The notes beneath the pieces are model-generated. The model saw only the letters and a program-made list of their open reading frames with translations, was not told the origin of the DNA and searched no databases. Of a stretch of DNA of 64,000 nt, positions 1 to 14,148 are shown piece by piece; the stretch's first letter is position 1, and every line of letters starts with the position of its first letter. A program made the position numbers and the translations under genes. Origin of the DNA: Hyphomicrobiales bacterium (GTDB taxonomy: Bacteria > Pseudomonadota > Alphaproteobacteria > Rhizobiales > Beijerinckiaceae). The stretch covers positions 1 to 64,000 of the forward strand of contig JAIXZO010000022.1 of the NCBI GenBank assembly GCA_027489535.1, in the 5' to 3' direction.

Positions 1-3011
<3,011 letters not shown>

Positions 3012-3121
3012 ACGGTCCGGTCTTCGAACCGTCGCTCGGGTCTACCAAGCAGCCGGATTGGAACGACCCCCTCGGGGGCCGGGCCGTCCGGCGTCTTCAG
3101 TTTTTGGATGCGGACACGACA

Positions 3122-3595
3122 ATGGAAAAATTTCCGATGACGCCCGAGGGCTACAAGGCTCTCGAGGAGGAACTGCGGAACCGCCAGCAGGTCGAGCGCC
3201 CGCGCATCATCGCGGCGATCGCCGAAGCGCGCTCCCATGGCGACCTCTCCGAAAACGCGGAGTATCACGCCGCCAAGGAGCAGCAGTCCCTCAACGAAGG
3301 CCGCGTCGCGGACATCGAGGACAAGCTCTCGCGCGCGGAAGTGATCGACATCACCAAGCTCTCCGGCTCCACGATCATGTTCGGCGCCACCGTCAAGCTG
3401 ATCGACGAGGATACGGAGGAGGAGAAGATCTACAAGATCGTCGGCGACTCCGAGGCCGACGTAAAATCCGGCAAGGTCTCCATATCCTCTCCCATCGCTC
3501 GCGCGTTGATCGGCAAGAAGACGGGCGAGTCCGTCGAGGTCAACACGCCGGGAGGCGGCAAGAGCTATGAAATCGTGGACGTGGCGTTCCGCTGA
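3122..3595 (+). CDS. greA: Transcription elongation factor GreA
   Basis: Binds the secondary channel of RNA polymerase and stimulates cleavage of backtracked transcripts. The protein is 157 aa, the normal family length. It starts [18 protein letters not shown], followed by the N-terminal coiled-coil with [16 protein letters not shown] and the C-terminal FKBP-like domain ending in [11 protein letters not shown]. An in-frame ATG 18 bp upstream (3104) is possible, but the 3122 start matches family length and sequence. The stop codon lies 29 bp inside the next gene, so the two may be translationally linked. Confidence 0.95.
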   Translation: MEKFPMTPEGYKALEEELRNRQQVERPRIIAAIAEARSHGDLSENAEYHAAKEQQSLNEGRVADIEDKLSRAEVIDITKLSGSTIMFGATVKLIDEDTEEEKIYKIVGDSEADVKSGKVSISSPIARALIGKKTGESVEVNTPGGGKSYEIVDVAFR

Positions 3596-4085
3596 TCCCA
3601 CCCGCCGCGCGACGCTGGCGGGCCTCGCCGCCGCCGTCGCGACGGCACTTTCCGGCTGCGTCTCCGGCAGCGCGGGCGTGCCGCTCGCCGTCTCTTCCCT
3701 CACGATCGACGTCGGCGCGCTGAAGGCCAAGGGCCTCGGCTCCTATGCCGACATGACCGCCGAAATGCTCCGGCTCGCGAGCCGCGAGGCGTTTGCGGTC
3801 GGCACCGGAGGTCCCCGCGTCGTCCTCGTCGTCACGGGCCTCCAATGGGGCACCGAACCGGATGCCGACGACACCGGCGGCGGCGTGACGTCCGATTATG
3901 CGGAAGGCTTCGTGGACATCGTCGGCCCCGGCGGCTCGCGCCGCGTTCCGATGCTGGTCTCGCGCCCGAGCGACCGCGTGATGGTCTGGACGCCCGACGG
4001 GGAAAGAGCGCGGGTCTTCGGGATCATGCGCGTGTTTGCCGGATGGGCCCGCGCGGAAGTCGCGAACTTCGGCCGAGCGGGCTAA
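3567..4085 (+). CDS. Putative lipoprotein of unknown function
   Basis: A 172-aa protein with an N-terminal secretion signal: a twin arginine at residues 13-14, a hydrophobic Ala/Leu-rich stretch, and a lipobox LSGC with Cys31 as the predicted lipidated residue. I do not recognise the mature domain. The start lies inside the 3' end of greA (29 bp overlap), and the stop overlaps by 4 bp the convergent Lrp-type gene. The overlap with greA suggests co-transcription. The function cannot be read from the sequence. Confidence 0.7.
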   Translation: MKSWTWRSADPTRRATLAGLAAAVATALSGCVSGSAGVPLAVSSLTIDVGALKAKGLGSYADMTAEMLRLASREAFAVGTGGPRVVLVVTGLQWGTEPDADDTGGGVTSDYAEGFVDIVGPGGSRRVPMLVSRPSDRVMVWTPDGERARVFGIMRVFAGWARAEVANFGRAG

Positions 4086-4543
4086 AGCGGCGCGATCGGG
4101 TCGTCCTTGACCTGATCCAGCGTGATCGCGGTGCGGATCGTGCGCACGTTCGGCAGCCCCGTGAGTTCCGACACGAGCCCCTGAAACGTCTTCAAATCCG
4201 GCGCGACGCATTTCAAGATGAAGTCGATGTCGCCCGACAGCACCCAGCACTCGCGCACGGCGGGCCATTCGCGGATGCGGTTCTGGAAGCCCGCGAGATC
4301 CGCCTCGGCTTGGCTCGACAGATGCACCATGGCGAAGCACACGATCTCGTAGCCGAGCGCCTTCTCGTCCACGAGCGCACGATAACCCTTGATCACGCCC
4401 GCTTCTTCCAGCGCCCGCACGCGGCGCAGACAGGGCGGCGCGGACATGCCGACGCGCTTGGCCAGCTCCACATTGGTGATGCGGCCGTCGTTTTGAAGTT
4501 CGCGGATGATCGCGAGGTCGACGGCGTCGAGGCGGGCCGGCAC
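4082..4543 (-). CDS. Lrp/AsnC family transcriptional regulator
   Basis: A 153-aa protein with the two-domain Lrp layout. Residues ~4-60 form a winged helix (LDAVDLAIIRELQNDGRITN, then LAKRVGMSAPPCLRRVRAL). Residues ~70-145 form the RAM/AsnC effector domain, with ECWVLSGDIDFILKCVAPDL. Members bind DNA as dimers or octamers and sense amino acids. It is divergent from the ELM1-like gene at 4647, sharing a ~100 bp intergenic region where it may act. No amino-acid pathway gene is adjacent, so the effector is unknown. Confidence 0.93.
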   Translation of the reverse strand: MPARLDAVDLAIIRELQNDGRITNVELAKRVGMSAPPCLRRVRALEEAGVIKGYRALVDEKALGYEIVCFAMVHLSSQAEADLAGFQNRIREWPAVRECWVLSGDIDFILKCVAPDLKTFQGLVSELTGLPNVRTIRTAITLDQVKDDPIAPL

Positions 4544-4646
4544 TGGAGGACTCTGCGTTGCGGAGAAGACCGGTCCTGTTTAGACGTAGCCCCGGCCCGC
4601 ACACAAGGGCGCGCGCGGAGCGCCCCACCGGAAACCGACCCCTCCC

Positions 4647-5627
4647 ATGACGGCACCCTTCACCTGCTGGGCGATGACGACGGGCGAAGCCGGCACCCGC
4701 GCGCAGGCGCTCGGCCTCGCCGAAGCTCTCGGCGTGCCCTTCGTCGAGAAGATCATCGGGCTGCGCGCGCCTTGGTCTTGGTTTCCCGGCGCATGGTGCC
4801 CCGTGCCGCTCGCCGGCCTCGATGCCGCCAAGGACCGTCTGACGCCGCCTTGGCCCGACCTGCTGATCACCTGCGGCCGCCGCTCGACGGCGCCCTCCGT
4901 CGCGATCCGCCGCGCCTCAGGCGGGCGCACCGTCACGGTCCACATTCAAAACCCGCAAACGCGGCTCGACGCCTTCGACCTCGTCTTTCCCATGACGCAT
5001 GACGACGTCGCGGGCCCGAACGCGATCTCGCTCGACACCTCCATCCATCGCGTCACGCCCGCAAAGCTGGCGGAAGGCGCGGACGTCTGGCGCGAAAGGT
5101 TCGCCGCCCTGCCCTGCCCGCTCGTCGGCGTGATCTTGGGCGGGCGCAATCGCAGCTATCGCTTCACCGAAGCGGTCGGCCGCTCGCTGCTGTCGTCGCT
5201 CGACGCGCTGCATGCGAAAACCGGCGCGGGTCTGGCGATCACGCCGTCGCGCCGCACCGAGCCGGAAATCCGCGCGATGCTCGGCGCATTCGCGGCGGAA
5301 CGGCCCTGGACCTATCTCTATGACGGCGAGGGCGAGAACCCCTATTTCGGCATCCTCGCGCTCGCCGACGCCTTCGTGATGACGGCGGATTCCGTCTCGA
5401 TGATCTCGGAGGCGCTCGCGACCGGAAAGCCCATCGCGACCGTCCGTCTCGAAGGCCGCAGCCGCCGGCACGAAGCGTTCCTCGCCCGGCTCGAATCGCT
5501 GGGCGCGGTCGTCCCCTTCGCAGGCGATTTGCCTGCGGCCGCCGCCGAGACCGTCCCGGTCTCGGCCGAAATCGCCCGCGAAGCGGTGCTCGCACTCATG
5601 CAACGCCGCGGATTCGCTCGGCCGTAA
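4647..5627 (+). CDS. ELM1/GtrOC1 family protein (mitochondrial fission ELM1-like)
   Basis: A 326-aa protein of the family annotated from plant ELM1 (DUF1022), which has a glycosyltransferase-like fold in bacteria. Family-like stretches are MTTGEAGTRAQALGLAEALG near the N-terminus, HIQNPQTRLDAFDLVFPMTHD around residues 98-118, and FVMTADSVSMISEALATGKP near the C-terminus. The last resembles the nucleotide-sugar-binding end of GT-B enzymes. The bacterial role is not established. It is probably envelope-related glycosyl transfer (inference). It stands alone, divergent from the Lrp gene. Confidence 0.85.
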   Translation: MTAPFTCWAMTTGEAGTRAQALGLAEALGVPFVEKIIGLRAPWSWFPGAWCPVPLAGLDAAKDRLTPPWPDLLITCGRRSTAPSVAIRRASGGRTVTVHIQNPQTRLDAFDLVFPMTHDDVAGPNAISLDTSIHRVTPAKLAEGADVWRERFAALPCPLVGVILGGRNRSYRFTEAVGRSLLSSLDALHAKTGAGLAITPSRRTEPEIRAMLGAFAAERPWTYLYDGEGENPYFGILALADAFVMTADSVSMISEALATGKPIATVRLEGRSRRHEAFLARLESLGAVVPFAGDLPAAAAETVPVSAEIAREAVLALMQRRGFARP

Positions 5628-6727
<1,100 letters not shown>

Positions 6728-6728
<1 letters not shown>

Positions 6729-7648
6729 TGCCCTACGGGTACAACGGACAAGCCAGCGTCGATTGGGACAAGATCCGAATCTTCTACACCGCCGCCGAAG
6801 CCGGCAGCTTCACCCATGCGGGCGACAGCCTCGGCCTCAGCCAGTCGGCCGTCAGCCGGCAGGTCGGCGCGCTCGAGCGTGATCTCGGCGTGCCGCTGTT
6901 TCACCGGCATGCACGCGGCCTCATCCTCACCGAGCAGGGCGAGCAGCTCTACCGCACGGCGAAGGAGATGATGCTCAAGCTGGAGTCGACGCGCGCGCGT
7001 CTCTCCGACAGCCGCGAAAAGCCGCACGGCGATCTTCGCGTCACCACCACCATCGGCCTCGGCACGCATTGGCTGACGCCCCGCCTCGGCGAATTCCTCG
7101 ATCTCTATCCCGAGATCCGCGTTCAGCTTCTGCTGACCGACGAGGAACTCGATCTGTCGATGCGGGAAGCGGACGTGGCCATTCGCCTGCGGCAGCCGAC
7201 GCAGGGCGACCTGATCCAGCGCCGCCTCTTTACCGTGCATTTCCACGCCTATGCTTCGACCGAATACATCAAGGGTCACGGCATGCCGCAGGAGCCGGCG
7301 GACCTCGACAATCACCGCATCCTGACCTTCGGCGGGATCGCTCCGTCCTATCTGCTGGCCGTGCATTACCTCGCCAATGTCGGCCGCGACCCGCGCAATC
7401 CGCGCCACGCCGCGTTGACGGTCAACAACATCAACGCGCTGAAGCGGACGGTCGAACGCGGCATCGGCATCGCCGTGCTGCCCGACTACATCGTCGAGCC
7501 GGAGTCCGGCCTCGTCCAAGTCCTCACCTCCACGGAGATGCCGTCGCTCGACAGCTATCTCGCCTATCCGGAGGAGATGAAGAACGTGGCGCGCGTGCAG
7601 GTCTTCCGCGACTTCCTCGTCTCGAAGGCCCAGCGCTGGACCTATTGA
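6728..7648 (+). CDS. lsrB: LysR-type regulator, LsrB/VtlR-like
   Basis: A 306-aa LysR-type regulator. The N-terminal helix-turn-helix reads WDKIRIFYTAAEAGSFTHAG then LSQSAVSRQVGALERDLGV and FHRHARGLILTEQGEQLYRT. The effector domain fills residues ~90-300. Sequence and its position directly after trxB match LsrB of Sinorhizobium and VtlR of Brucella, which control redox response, AbcR small RNAs and host interaction. Unlike the rhizobial LsrB described with redox-active cysteines, this protein has no cysteine at all. Its start codon overlaps the trxB stop by 1 bp. The orthology call is inference from similarity and context. Confidence 0.85.
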
Positions 7649-7654
7649 GGACCG

Positions 7655-8827
7655 TCAGCGACCCGCGGGACGGACGCGCAGGATGCGTCCGTCGTCGGCG
7701 TCGGTGAGAAGATAGATGAACCCGTCGGGGCCCTGCCGCACGTCGCGGATGCGGCCGATGCCGCGCAGCATCCGCTCCTCGTCGGTCACCCGCTCCCCGT
7801 CGAGTTCGAGGCGCACAAGCGCCTGTCCCGCAAGCGCGCCCACCAGCAGGTTGCCGCGCCACTCGGGAAATGACGCGCTCGCGACGAAGGCCGCGCCGGA
7901 GGGCGCGATGGACGGGTCCCAATAGAAGATCGGCTGTTCCATGCCGTCCTTCTTCGTCCCCTCCCCGATCTTCACGCCGGAATAGTCGACGCCGTAGGTG
8001 ATGACCGGCCAGCCGTAATTGAGCCCCTTCATCGGCACGTTGATCTCGTCGCCGCCGCGCGCGCCGTGCTCGACGGTCCACAGCTTGCCCGTAACCGGAT
8101 GCAGCGCCGCCGCCTGCACGTTGCGGTGTCCGTAGGACCAGATTTCCGGCAGCACGCCCGCGCGGTCCGTGAAGGGATTGTCGCGCGGCACCGAGCCGTC
8201 CGGCATCACGCGCACGACCTTGCCGATATGCGAGCCGAGATCCTGCGCCTTGTCGCGCTGATGGAAACGGTCGCCCAAGGTCACGAACAGCGCGCCGCTC
8301 CGGTCGAAGACGAGGCGCGAGCCGAAATGCATCGAGCCGCGCGCCGCCGGCGTCTGGCGGAAGACGACCCCGGCGTTCTCGATGCGCGTTGCATCGGCCG
8401 AGAGTTTTCCGCGCGCCACGCTGGTGCCGTTGCCGCCCTCGGGCCGCGCTTCCGAGAAGCTCCAATAGAGCATCCGGTCGGTCGCGAAATTCGGGCTCGT
8501 AGCGATGTCGAGCAACCCGCCCTGTCCCCCGTCGTCCACCGCCGGCAGGCCCGTGATCGGAGCCGACAGGCGTCCTTCCGGGGAAACGGCCCGCAAGCGC
8601 CCAGGGCGGTCCGTCACCAACATCCGTCCGTCCGGCAGGAACGCCAATCCCCACGGATGGGAGAGCCCGGACACGACGGTTTCCACCGACAGCTTGAGCT
8701 TTCTCGTCTCGAACGTCTGCGCGGACGCGGCGGAGGCCGACGCCGCGAGGAGAACGGCGGAGATTACGGCGGATCGGGAAAGGGAATGCACGGCGAAGCT
8801 CCGTTTCGGGACGCAATGCTTCTCCAC
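7655..8827 (-). CDS. PQQ-dependent sugar dehydrogenase (soluble, periplasmic)
   Basis: A six-bladed beta-propeller quinoprotein of the soluble glucose/aldose dehydrogenase family (YliI/Asd-like), about 390 aa. The N-terminus carries a Sec signal ending in ASAASAQT. Family-typical stretches are GLSHPWGLAFLPDGRMLVTDR in the first blade, GSHIGKVVRVMPDGSVPRDNPF midway, GHRNVQAAALHP, and HGARGGDEIN with the catalytic-site region. A GTG about 33 bp inside the frame is an alternative start just before the signal peptide. It is convergent with lsrB (6 bp apart) and divergent from the aminotransferase. No PQQ synthesis genes are in the window. Confidence 0.9.
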   Translation of the reverse strand: MEKHCVPKRSFAVHSLSRSAVISAVLLAASASAASAQTFETRKLKLSVETVVSGLSHPWGLAFLPDGRMLVTDRPGRLRAVSPEGRLSAPITGLPAVDDGGQGGLLDIATSPNFATDRMLYWSFSEARPEGGNGTSVARGKLSADATRIENAGVVFRQTPAARGSMHFGSRLVFDRSGALFVTLGDRFHQRDKAQDLGSHIGKVVRVMPDGSVPRDNPFTDRAGVLPEIWSYGHRNVQAAALHPVTGKLWTVEHGARGGDEINVPMKGLNYGWPVITYGVDYSGVKIGEGTKKDGMEQPIFYWDPSIAPSGAAFVASASFPEWRGNLLVGALAGQALVRLELDGERVTDEERMLRGIGRIRDVRQGPDGFIYLLTDADDGRILRVRPAGR

Positions 8828-8945
8828 ATCGGCATCCTTCGCCCGCCCGGCAAGGGGCGACGTCGGATCGGGCGCGCGGGCGCTACGGCGCCGTTTGCGC
8901 CCTTGCTCCGCAACGCGGCCGGCACTAGGGTCCGCGCGGCCCTGA

Positions 8946-10184
<1,239 letters not shown>

Positions 10185-10245
10185 GCGGGAACGAAGCCGA
10201 TCTCCCTCCGTTGTTTCCCGTCATCGGGAACGACGGAGGCAGAAC

Positions 10246-10812
10246 ATGCTCAAGACAATGACGCGCGGCCGTGCGGCCGCGATCGCCGTATCGGGGCTCG
10301 TGTCCCTCATCGGCGCCGCCTGCGCGCAATCGCAGTCTCAAACTCAAACGCAGCAGACCCGACAGCCCAACGTCCGCGTCGGCGTGCTCGAATGCAATGT
10401 CGGCGCAGGCGTCGGCATGATCATCACCTCGTCCAAGGCGCTGAACTGCCGCTATCGTCCCGCCGCCCGCGGCGTTCCCGGCGAGGCCTATGCGGGCACC
10501 ATCAAGAAATACGGCCTCGATATCGGCGCGACCGGTCGCGGATTGCTGGTCTGGGCCGTCCTCGCGCCGTCCGAGCGCATTCCGCGCGGGGCGCTGGCGG
10601 GCGAATATGTGGGAATCTCGGGTCAGGCGACGGTCGGCGTCGGCGCGGGCGCCAACGTCCTCGTCGGCGGCTTCGAGAATTCCATCAACCTGCAGCCGCT
10701 CTCGGTCGAAACGCAGACGGGTCTCAACCTCGCGGTCGGCGTGTCGAACATGACCATCGAGCCGGCCGTCGCCGTACGCTGGCAGCGGGTGCGCGAAGTC
10801 GCGCCGCAGTAA
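10246..10812 (+). CDS. DUF992 domain secreted protein
   Basis: A 188-aa protein with an N-terminal signal (residues ~1-27, ending SLIGAACAQ) followed by a Gln/Thr-rich linker. The DUF992 core shows VGVLECNVGAGVGMIITSSK, LNCRYRP, and repeated glycine-rich beta strands. Members are exported alphaproteobacterial proteins of unknown role. A pair of cysteines in the core (LEC and LNC) could form a disulfide. A strong GC hairpin follows the stop. Confidence 0.85.
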   Translation: MLKTMTRGRAAAIAVSGLVSLIGAACAQSQSQTQTQQTRQPNVRVGVLECNVGAGVGMIITSSKALNCRYRPAARGVPGEAYAGTIKKYGLDIGATGRGLLVWAVLAPSERIPRGALAGEYVGISGQATVGVGAGANVLVGGFENSINLQPLSVETQTGLNLAVGVSNMTIEPAVAVRWQRVREVAPQ

Positions 10813-10838
10813 TCGGCCACGCTCCACTCGAACGACAG

Positions 10839-10866
10839 AAAAGCCCGGCCTTTCGGCCGGGCTTTT
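10839..10866. terminator. Bidirectional rho-independent terminator
   Basis: AAAAGCCCGGCC, a 4-base TTTC loop, and GGCCGGGCTTTT form a perfect 12-bp stem flanked by A and T runs. It can end the DUF992 transcript (+) and the convergent outer-membrane-protein transcript (-). Confidence 0.92.
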
Positions 10867-10896
10867 CGTTGGAGCGCCGAAGCGATCCGATCTCGG

Positions 10897-11622
10897 TCAG
10901 AAGCGGTAGTTCAGACCGGCGCGGAGGATGCTGCCCTCCGGCTCGCTCTTGAAGCTGCCGAAGCCGGCCGGAAGCGAGTAGCTCTTGTCTTCCAGCTTGT
11001 AATAAAGGTATTCGACCTTCGTGCTCCAGTTGTTCATGAGCGAATACTCGACGCCGCCGCCGACCGTCCAACCCCAACGGGTGTCCGATCCGCCGCCTGT
11101 GCCGAAGCCGTTGATGGTGGAATTCACGTCCACCTCGGCCACGGCCAAACCGCCGGTGCCGTAAATCATGAACCGGTCATAGGCCAGACCGATGCGGGCG
11201 CGGCCGGTGGCCAGCCAATCCATCGAGCTGTTGCCGCTGATGACGCCCGCGCCGCCGCTGACGATGGTGCCCCTGCCGCCGCGGCTCACATCCACCCAGT
11301 TCCAGTCGCCTTCAAGACCGACGACGAACTGGTTGTACTGCATGTTGTAGCCGACGGTCGCACCGGCAGTGAAGCCGTCTTCCTCGCCGCCGAAGCCGCC
11401 GGGACCGGTGACGCCGGTCGCGTAGGAGTAGTTGCTGTTGGTGTCGGCCCAGTGCCAACCCGCATTGGCGCCGACATAGAAGCCGGTCCAGCTGAAGGCC
11501 GGAGGCGCCGCGATCGGCGCCATCGGGGCGAGAGGTTCGGAACGACGCGGCAGGTCGGCCGCGAAGGCCGGAGCCGCAGCCATCACGGCCGCGACCGAAG
11601 CGAGAAGGAAGCTCTTACGCAT
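10897..11622 (-). CDS. Outer-membrane beta-barrel protein (Omp25/31-like)
   Basis: A 241-aa small porin-like barrel. The signal peptide ends AAPAFAADLP, followed by a proline-rich linker and the family opening SWTGFYVGANAGWHW. Alternating beta-strand sequence continues to the C-terminal GLNYRF, whose terminal Phe fits recognition by the BAM complex. Rhizobial relatives are abundant outer-membrane structural proteins. Two further paralogues lie at 29.0-30.5 kb. The upstream 247 bp contains a perfect 26-bp inverted repeat that may be an operator. Confidence 0.92.
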   Translation of the reverse strand: MRKSFLLASVAAVMAAAPAFAADLPRRSEPLAPMAPIAAPPAFSWTGFYVGANAGWHWADTNSNYSYATGVTGPGGFGGEEDGFTAGATVGYNMQYNQFVVGLEGDWNWVDVSRGGRGTIVSGGAGVISGNSSMDWLATGRARIGLAYDRFMIYGTGGLAVAEVDVNSTINGFGTGGGSDTRWGWTVGGGVEYSLMNNWSTKVEYLYYKLEDKSYSLPAGFGSFKSEPEGSILRAGLNYRF

Positions 11623-11722
11623 GTGGGTTACTCCCGGAAAAGTTGAACGCCGACCTCAGCTATATGTTACGCTGCGGCAGCTGTCTGTGACGTTACGGCA
11701 ACACTGGTAACCGAAGATATAA

Positions 11723-11748
11723 CGTTAGGGAAGGTTTGTTCCCTAACG
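11723..11748. promoter_or_regulatory. Perfect inverted repeat upstream of the barrel gene
   Basis: CGTTAGGGAA, a 6-base spacer GGTTTG, and TTCCCTAACG form a 26-bp perfect palindrome. It lies about 100 bp upstream of the barrel gene (minus strand) and about 120 bp upstream of the EF-G-like gene (plus strand). It is in a locally AT-rich stretch that also holds two GTTACG sequences (near 11665 and 11693). It could be an operator for either gene or a terminator-like hairpin. No T-run follows on the plus strand. Confidence 0.45.
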
Positions 11749-11869
11749 AAAACGAATGACGGCCGAATATGTCGGCCCTCCTCCCGCACCCGGCCGAAGC
11801 AGGCGGACCGCTTCGGCATCCCGGGCGTTGATCGACATCCGGGTCCGTTCGGCAAAGGGAGACGACGCC

Positions 11870-13918
11870 ATGGGCATCAGCGGAAGACGATCTCCGGGGC
11901 CGCGCTGCATCGCCTTGGCGGGCCCCTTTCAGTCGGGCAAGACCAGCCTCTTCGAAGCGATCCTGAAACGCACCGGGACCTTGGAGAAGGCCGGCGACGT
12001 GGACGCCGGCACCAGTTTCGGCGATGCGAGCCCCGAGGCCAGGTCGCACGGCCACGGCGTCGAACCCTCGGTCGTCACCGTGGATTGGCTCGGCGAGCCG
12101 ATGACGTTCATCGACTGCCCGGGCTCGACCGAATTCATGCATGCGATGCGCAGCGTCGTTCCCGTCTGCGACGCGGCGGTCGTCGTCTGCAAGCCTGACG
12201 AGCGCAAGCTCGCCTCCCTCCAATTGGTACTGCGCGAATTGGAGGATGCGGGCATCCCGCGCATCCTCTTCCTCAACAAGATCGACGCGGCGACGGATCG
12301 GGTGCAGCAGATCATCCCGCTGCTCCAGCCCGCCTCGCGCGTCCCCTTGGTGCTGCGGCAACTGCCTTTATGGTCTAACGGCATCGCGGTCGGCTTCGTC
12401 GATCTCGCGCTGGAGCGCGCCTTCATCTATCGCGAGCACGCGCCCAGCGAGGTCGTCGATGTCCCGGTCGACAGCCTCGCGCTGGAAAAGGAAGCGCGCT
12501 TCGCCATGCTCGAGCGCCTCGCCGATCATGACGACTCCTTGCTCGAAGAACTTCTCGGCGACATCGAGCCGCCGCAGGATCAGATCTTCGACGATCTGCG
12601 GCGCGAAGTGCAGGAGGGCCTCGTCGTCCCGGTGATGATCGGCTCGGCCAAGAGCGGCCACGGCGTCGGCCGCCTGCTCAAATCCCTGCGGCACGACGCG
12701 CCGGGCCCCACGGAGACCCGCCGACGCCTCGGCCTGCCGGACGACGGCCCCGCTCTGGCCCATGTCGTGCGCACCGTCCATGCCACGCATGGAGGCCGCT
12801 CCACCGTCGCCCGCGTCCTGCGCGGCAAGTTCAAGGAAGGCGACGTCGTCACGGACTCCGACGGACACGAGACGAAGCTCGGCCCGCTGTCGATCGCGGG
12901 CGCGACCAACGGGCGCGCGCGACCGGCGGAAGTCGGGGAAGGGATGACGATCTCCATCGCCCGCGCCGAAGCGCTGACGACCGGCGTCACCTTCGCGGCA
13001 GGCCGTTTTGCGCCCGAATGCATAGCTCCGCTCGAACTGCCCGAACCGCTGCACGCCTTCGCTTTGGAAACGCGTGACCCGAAGGACGACGCCAAACTCT
13101 CGGCCGCGCTCAACAAGCTGGCCGAGGAAGACCCGGGCCTCACCGTCACCCACGACGCGACGGCGCACGAAATCCGTCTCGGCGGCCAAGGCGAAGTCCA
13201 TTTGCGGGTCGCCGTCGAGAAGCTCGCCTCGCGCTACGGCGTCGTCGTCGAGGCGAAGCCGCCGCAAGTCGACTATCACGAGAGCATCCGCAAGGCGGTG
13301 CAGGTGCGCGGACGTCACAAGAAGCAGACGGGCGGGCACGGCCAATTCGGCGACGTGGTGCTGAGGGTCGCCCCGCTGCCCCGCGGCGCGGGCATTTCGT
13401 TCATCGACGAGATCACGGGCGGCGTCGTACCGCGCCAATACATCTCGTCGGTCGAACACGGCGTGCGCGAGGCTCTCCAGAAAGGGCCGCTCGGTTGCCC
13501 GGTCGTGGACGTCGAGGTGCGCCTCGTGGACGGCTCCTATCACTCCGTGGATTCGTCCGACATGGCGTTCCGCGCCGCCGGCCGCATCGCCATGCAGGAG
13601 GCGCTCGCGCAAGCCGGGGCCGTGCTGCTCGAACCGGTCCACGCCGTCGACGTCGCCGTGCCGAGCGACGCCATGGCGCGCGCGGTCGCATTGGTCTCGG
13701 GCCGGCGCGGCCAAATCCTCGGCTATGACTCACGGCCGGGATGGCAGGGCTGGGACGTGCTTCAGGCTTTGATGCCGGAAGCGGAACTGCGCGACTTCAT
13801 CGTCGAACTCCGCTCGGCGACGTCGGGCCTCGGGACCTTCCGCACGCAATTCGATCACTTGGCGGAAACCACGGGCCGCACGGCCGAAGCCGCCATCCGC
13901 CGCCTTCAGGCCCATTGA
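11870..13918 (+). CDS. EF-G-like translational GTPase (EF-G2 family, degenerate G motifs)
   Basis: A 682-aa paralogue of elongation factor G of the EF-G2-like subgroup. P-loop GPFQSGKT is at residues 18-25 and NKID supplies G4 base recognition. Domains II-V follow, with domain IV beginning near PPQVDYHESIRKAVQVRG and domain V near the C-terminus (HAVDVAVPSDAMARAVALVS). The G3 motif reads DCPGS where canonical EF-G has DTPGH, so the catalytic histidine is replaced by serine. Switch I also lacks the RGITI sequence. The start at 11870 has a good GGGAGA Shine-Dalgarno sequence. A role in translation is known for the family only in general terms. This copy probably does not replace housekeeping FusA. 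Confidence 0.88.
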   Translation: MGISGRRSPGPRCIALAGPFQSGKTSLFEAILKRTGTLEKAGDVDAGTSFGDASPEARSHGHGVEPSVVTVDWLGEPMTFIDCPGSTEFMHAMRSVVPVCDAAVVVCKPDERKLASLQLVLRELEDAGIPRILFLNKIDAATDRVQQIIPLLQPASRVPLVLRQLPLWSNGIAVGFVDLALERAFIYREHAPSEVVDVPVDSLALEKEARFAMLERLADHDDSLLEELLGDIEPPQDQIFDDLRREVQEGLVVPVMIGSAKSGHGVGRLLKSLRHDAPGPTETRRRLGLPDDGPALAHVVRTVHATHGGRSTVARVLRGKFKEGDVVTDSDGHETKLGPLSIAGATNGRARPAEVGEGMTISIARAEALTTGVTFAAGRFAPECIAPLELPEPLHAFALETRDPKDDAKLSAALNKLAEEDPGLTVTHDATAHEIRLGGQGEVHLRVAVEKLASRYGVVVEAKPPQVDYHESIRKAVQVRGRHKKQTGGHGQFGDVVLRVAPLPRGAGISFIDEITGGVVPRQYISSVEHGVREALQKGPLGCPVVDVEVRLVDGSYHSVDSSDMAFRAAGRIAMQEALAQAGAVLLEPVHAVDVAVPSDAMARAVALVSGRRGQILGYDSRPGWQGWDVLQALMPEAELRDFIVELRSATSGLGTFRTQFDHLAETTGRTAEAAIRRLQAH

Positions 13919-13922
13919 AGAC

Positions 13923-13956
13923 AAAAAAAAGCCGGTCGCATTGAAGCGCCCGGCTT
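13923..13956 (-). terminator. Rho-independent terminator of the small-RNA candidate
   Basis: On the minus strand, AAGCCGG and CCGGCTT pair around a short loop and are followed by an uninterrupted run of eight U residues. It ends transcription coming from the DUF486 gene or from the small RNA. It lies 5 bp from the convergent EF-G-like stop codon. Confidence 0.85.
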
Positions 13957-14062
13957 GCGGAAGTGGGCTCGTGCCCCGAAGAGCTCAAACCATCCAGAGG
14001 GGAACGGTACGATTTCAAAGGCGCCGGGAGGGGAGGAGGCACCGTCGAAATCACAACCGAGG
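13923..14062 (-). ncRNA. Probable trans-acting small RNA with anti-Shine-Dalgarno loop
   Basis: On the minus strand, 14052-14011 folds into a hairpin: GAUUUC/GAAAUC and GGUGCC/GGCGCC stems closing the 12-base loop UCCUCCCCUCCC. A small GGGC-ACGA-GCCC hairpin follows (about 13975-13964). The end is a rho-independent terminator with stem AAGCCGG/CCGGCTT and eight U residues (13956-13923). One stem pair is U-G on the minus strand but would be C-A on the plus strand, which fixes the orientation. A weak promoter, TTGTTG-17-CATACG, lies just upstream, so the start is approximate. It lies downstream of the DUF486 gene on the same strand. CCUCC loops are characteristic of several alphaproteobacterial small RNAs. 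Confidence 0.6.
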
Positions 14063-14148
14063 TGACGTATGCCTTCAACGACACCCATCAACAATGCATG
14101 TGATCACAGTTCAGGCATGCAGAAATGCATCGCTCGGGGTCACGCCGC

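Noticed and set aside
4082-4085. Fusion or frameshift between the lipoprotein and Lrp genes
   Set aside because: The 4-bp overlap is tail to tail on opposite strands, which is ordinary gene packing.
7524-8816. Second minus-strand frame over the PQQ dehydrogenase
   Set aside because: Arg/Pro-rich shadow with no domain. The 7655-8827 frame has a signal peptide and family motifs.
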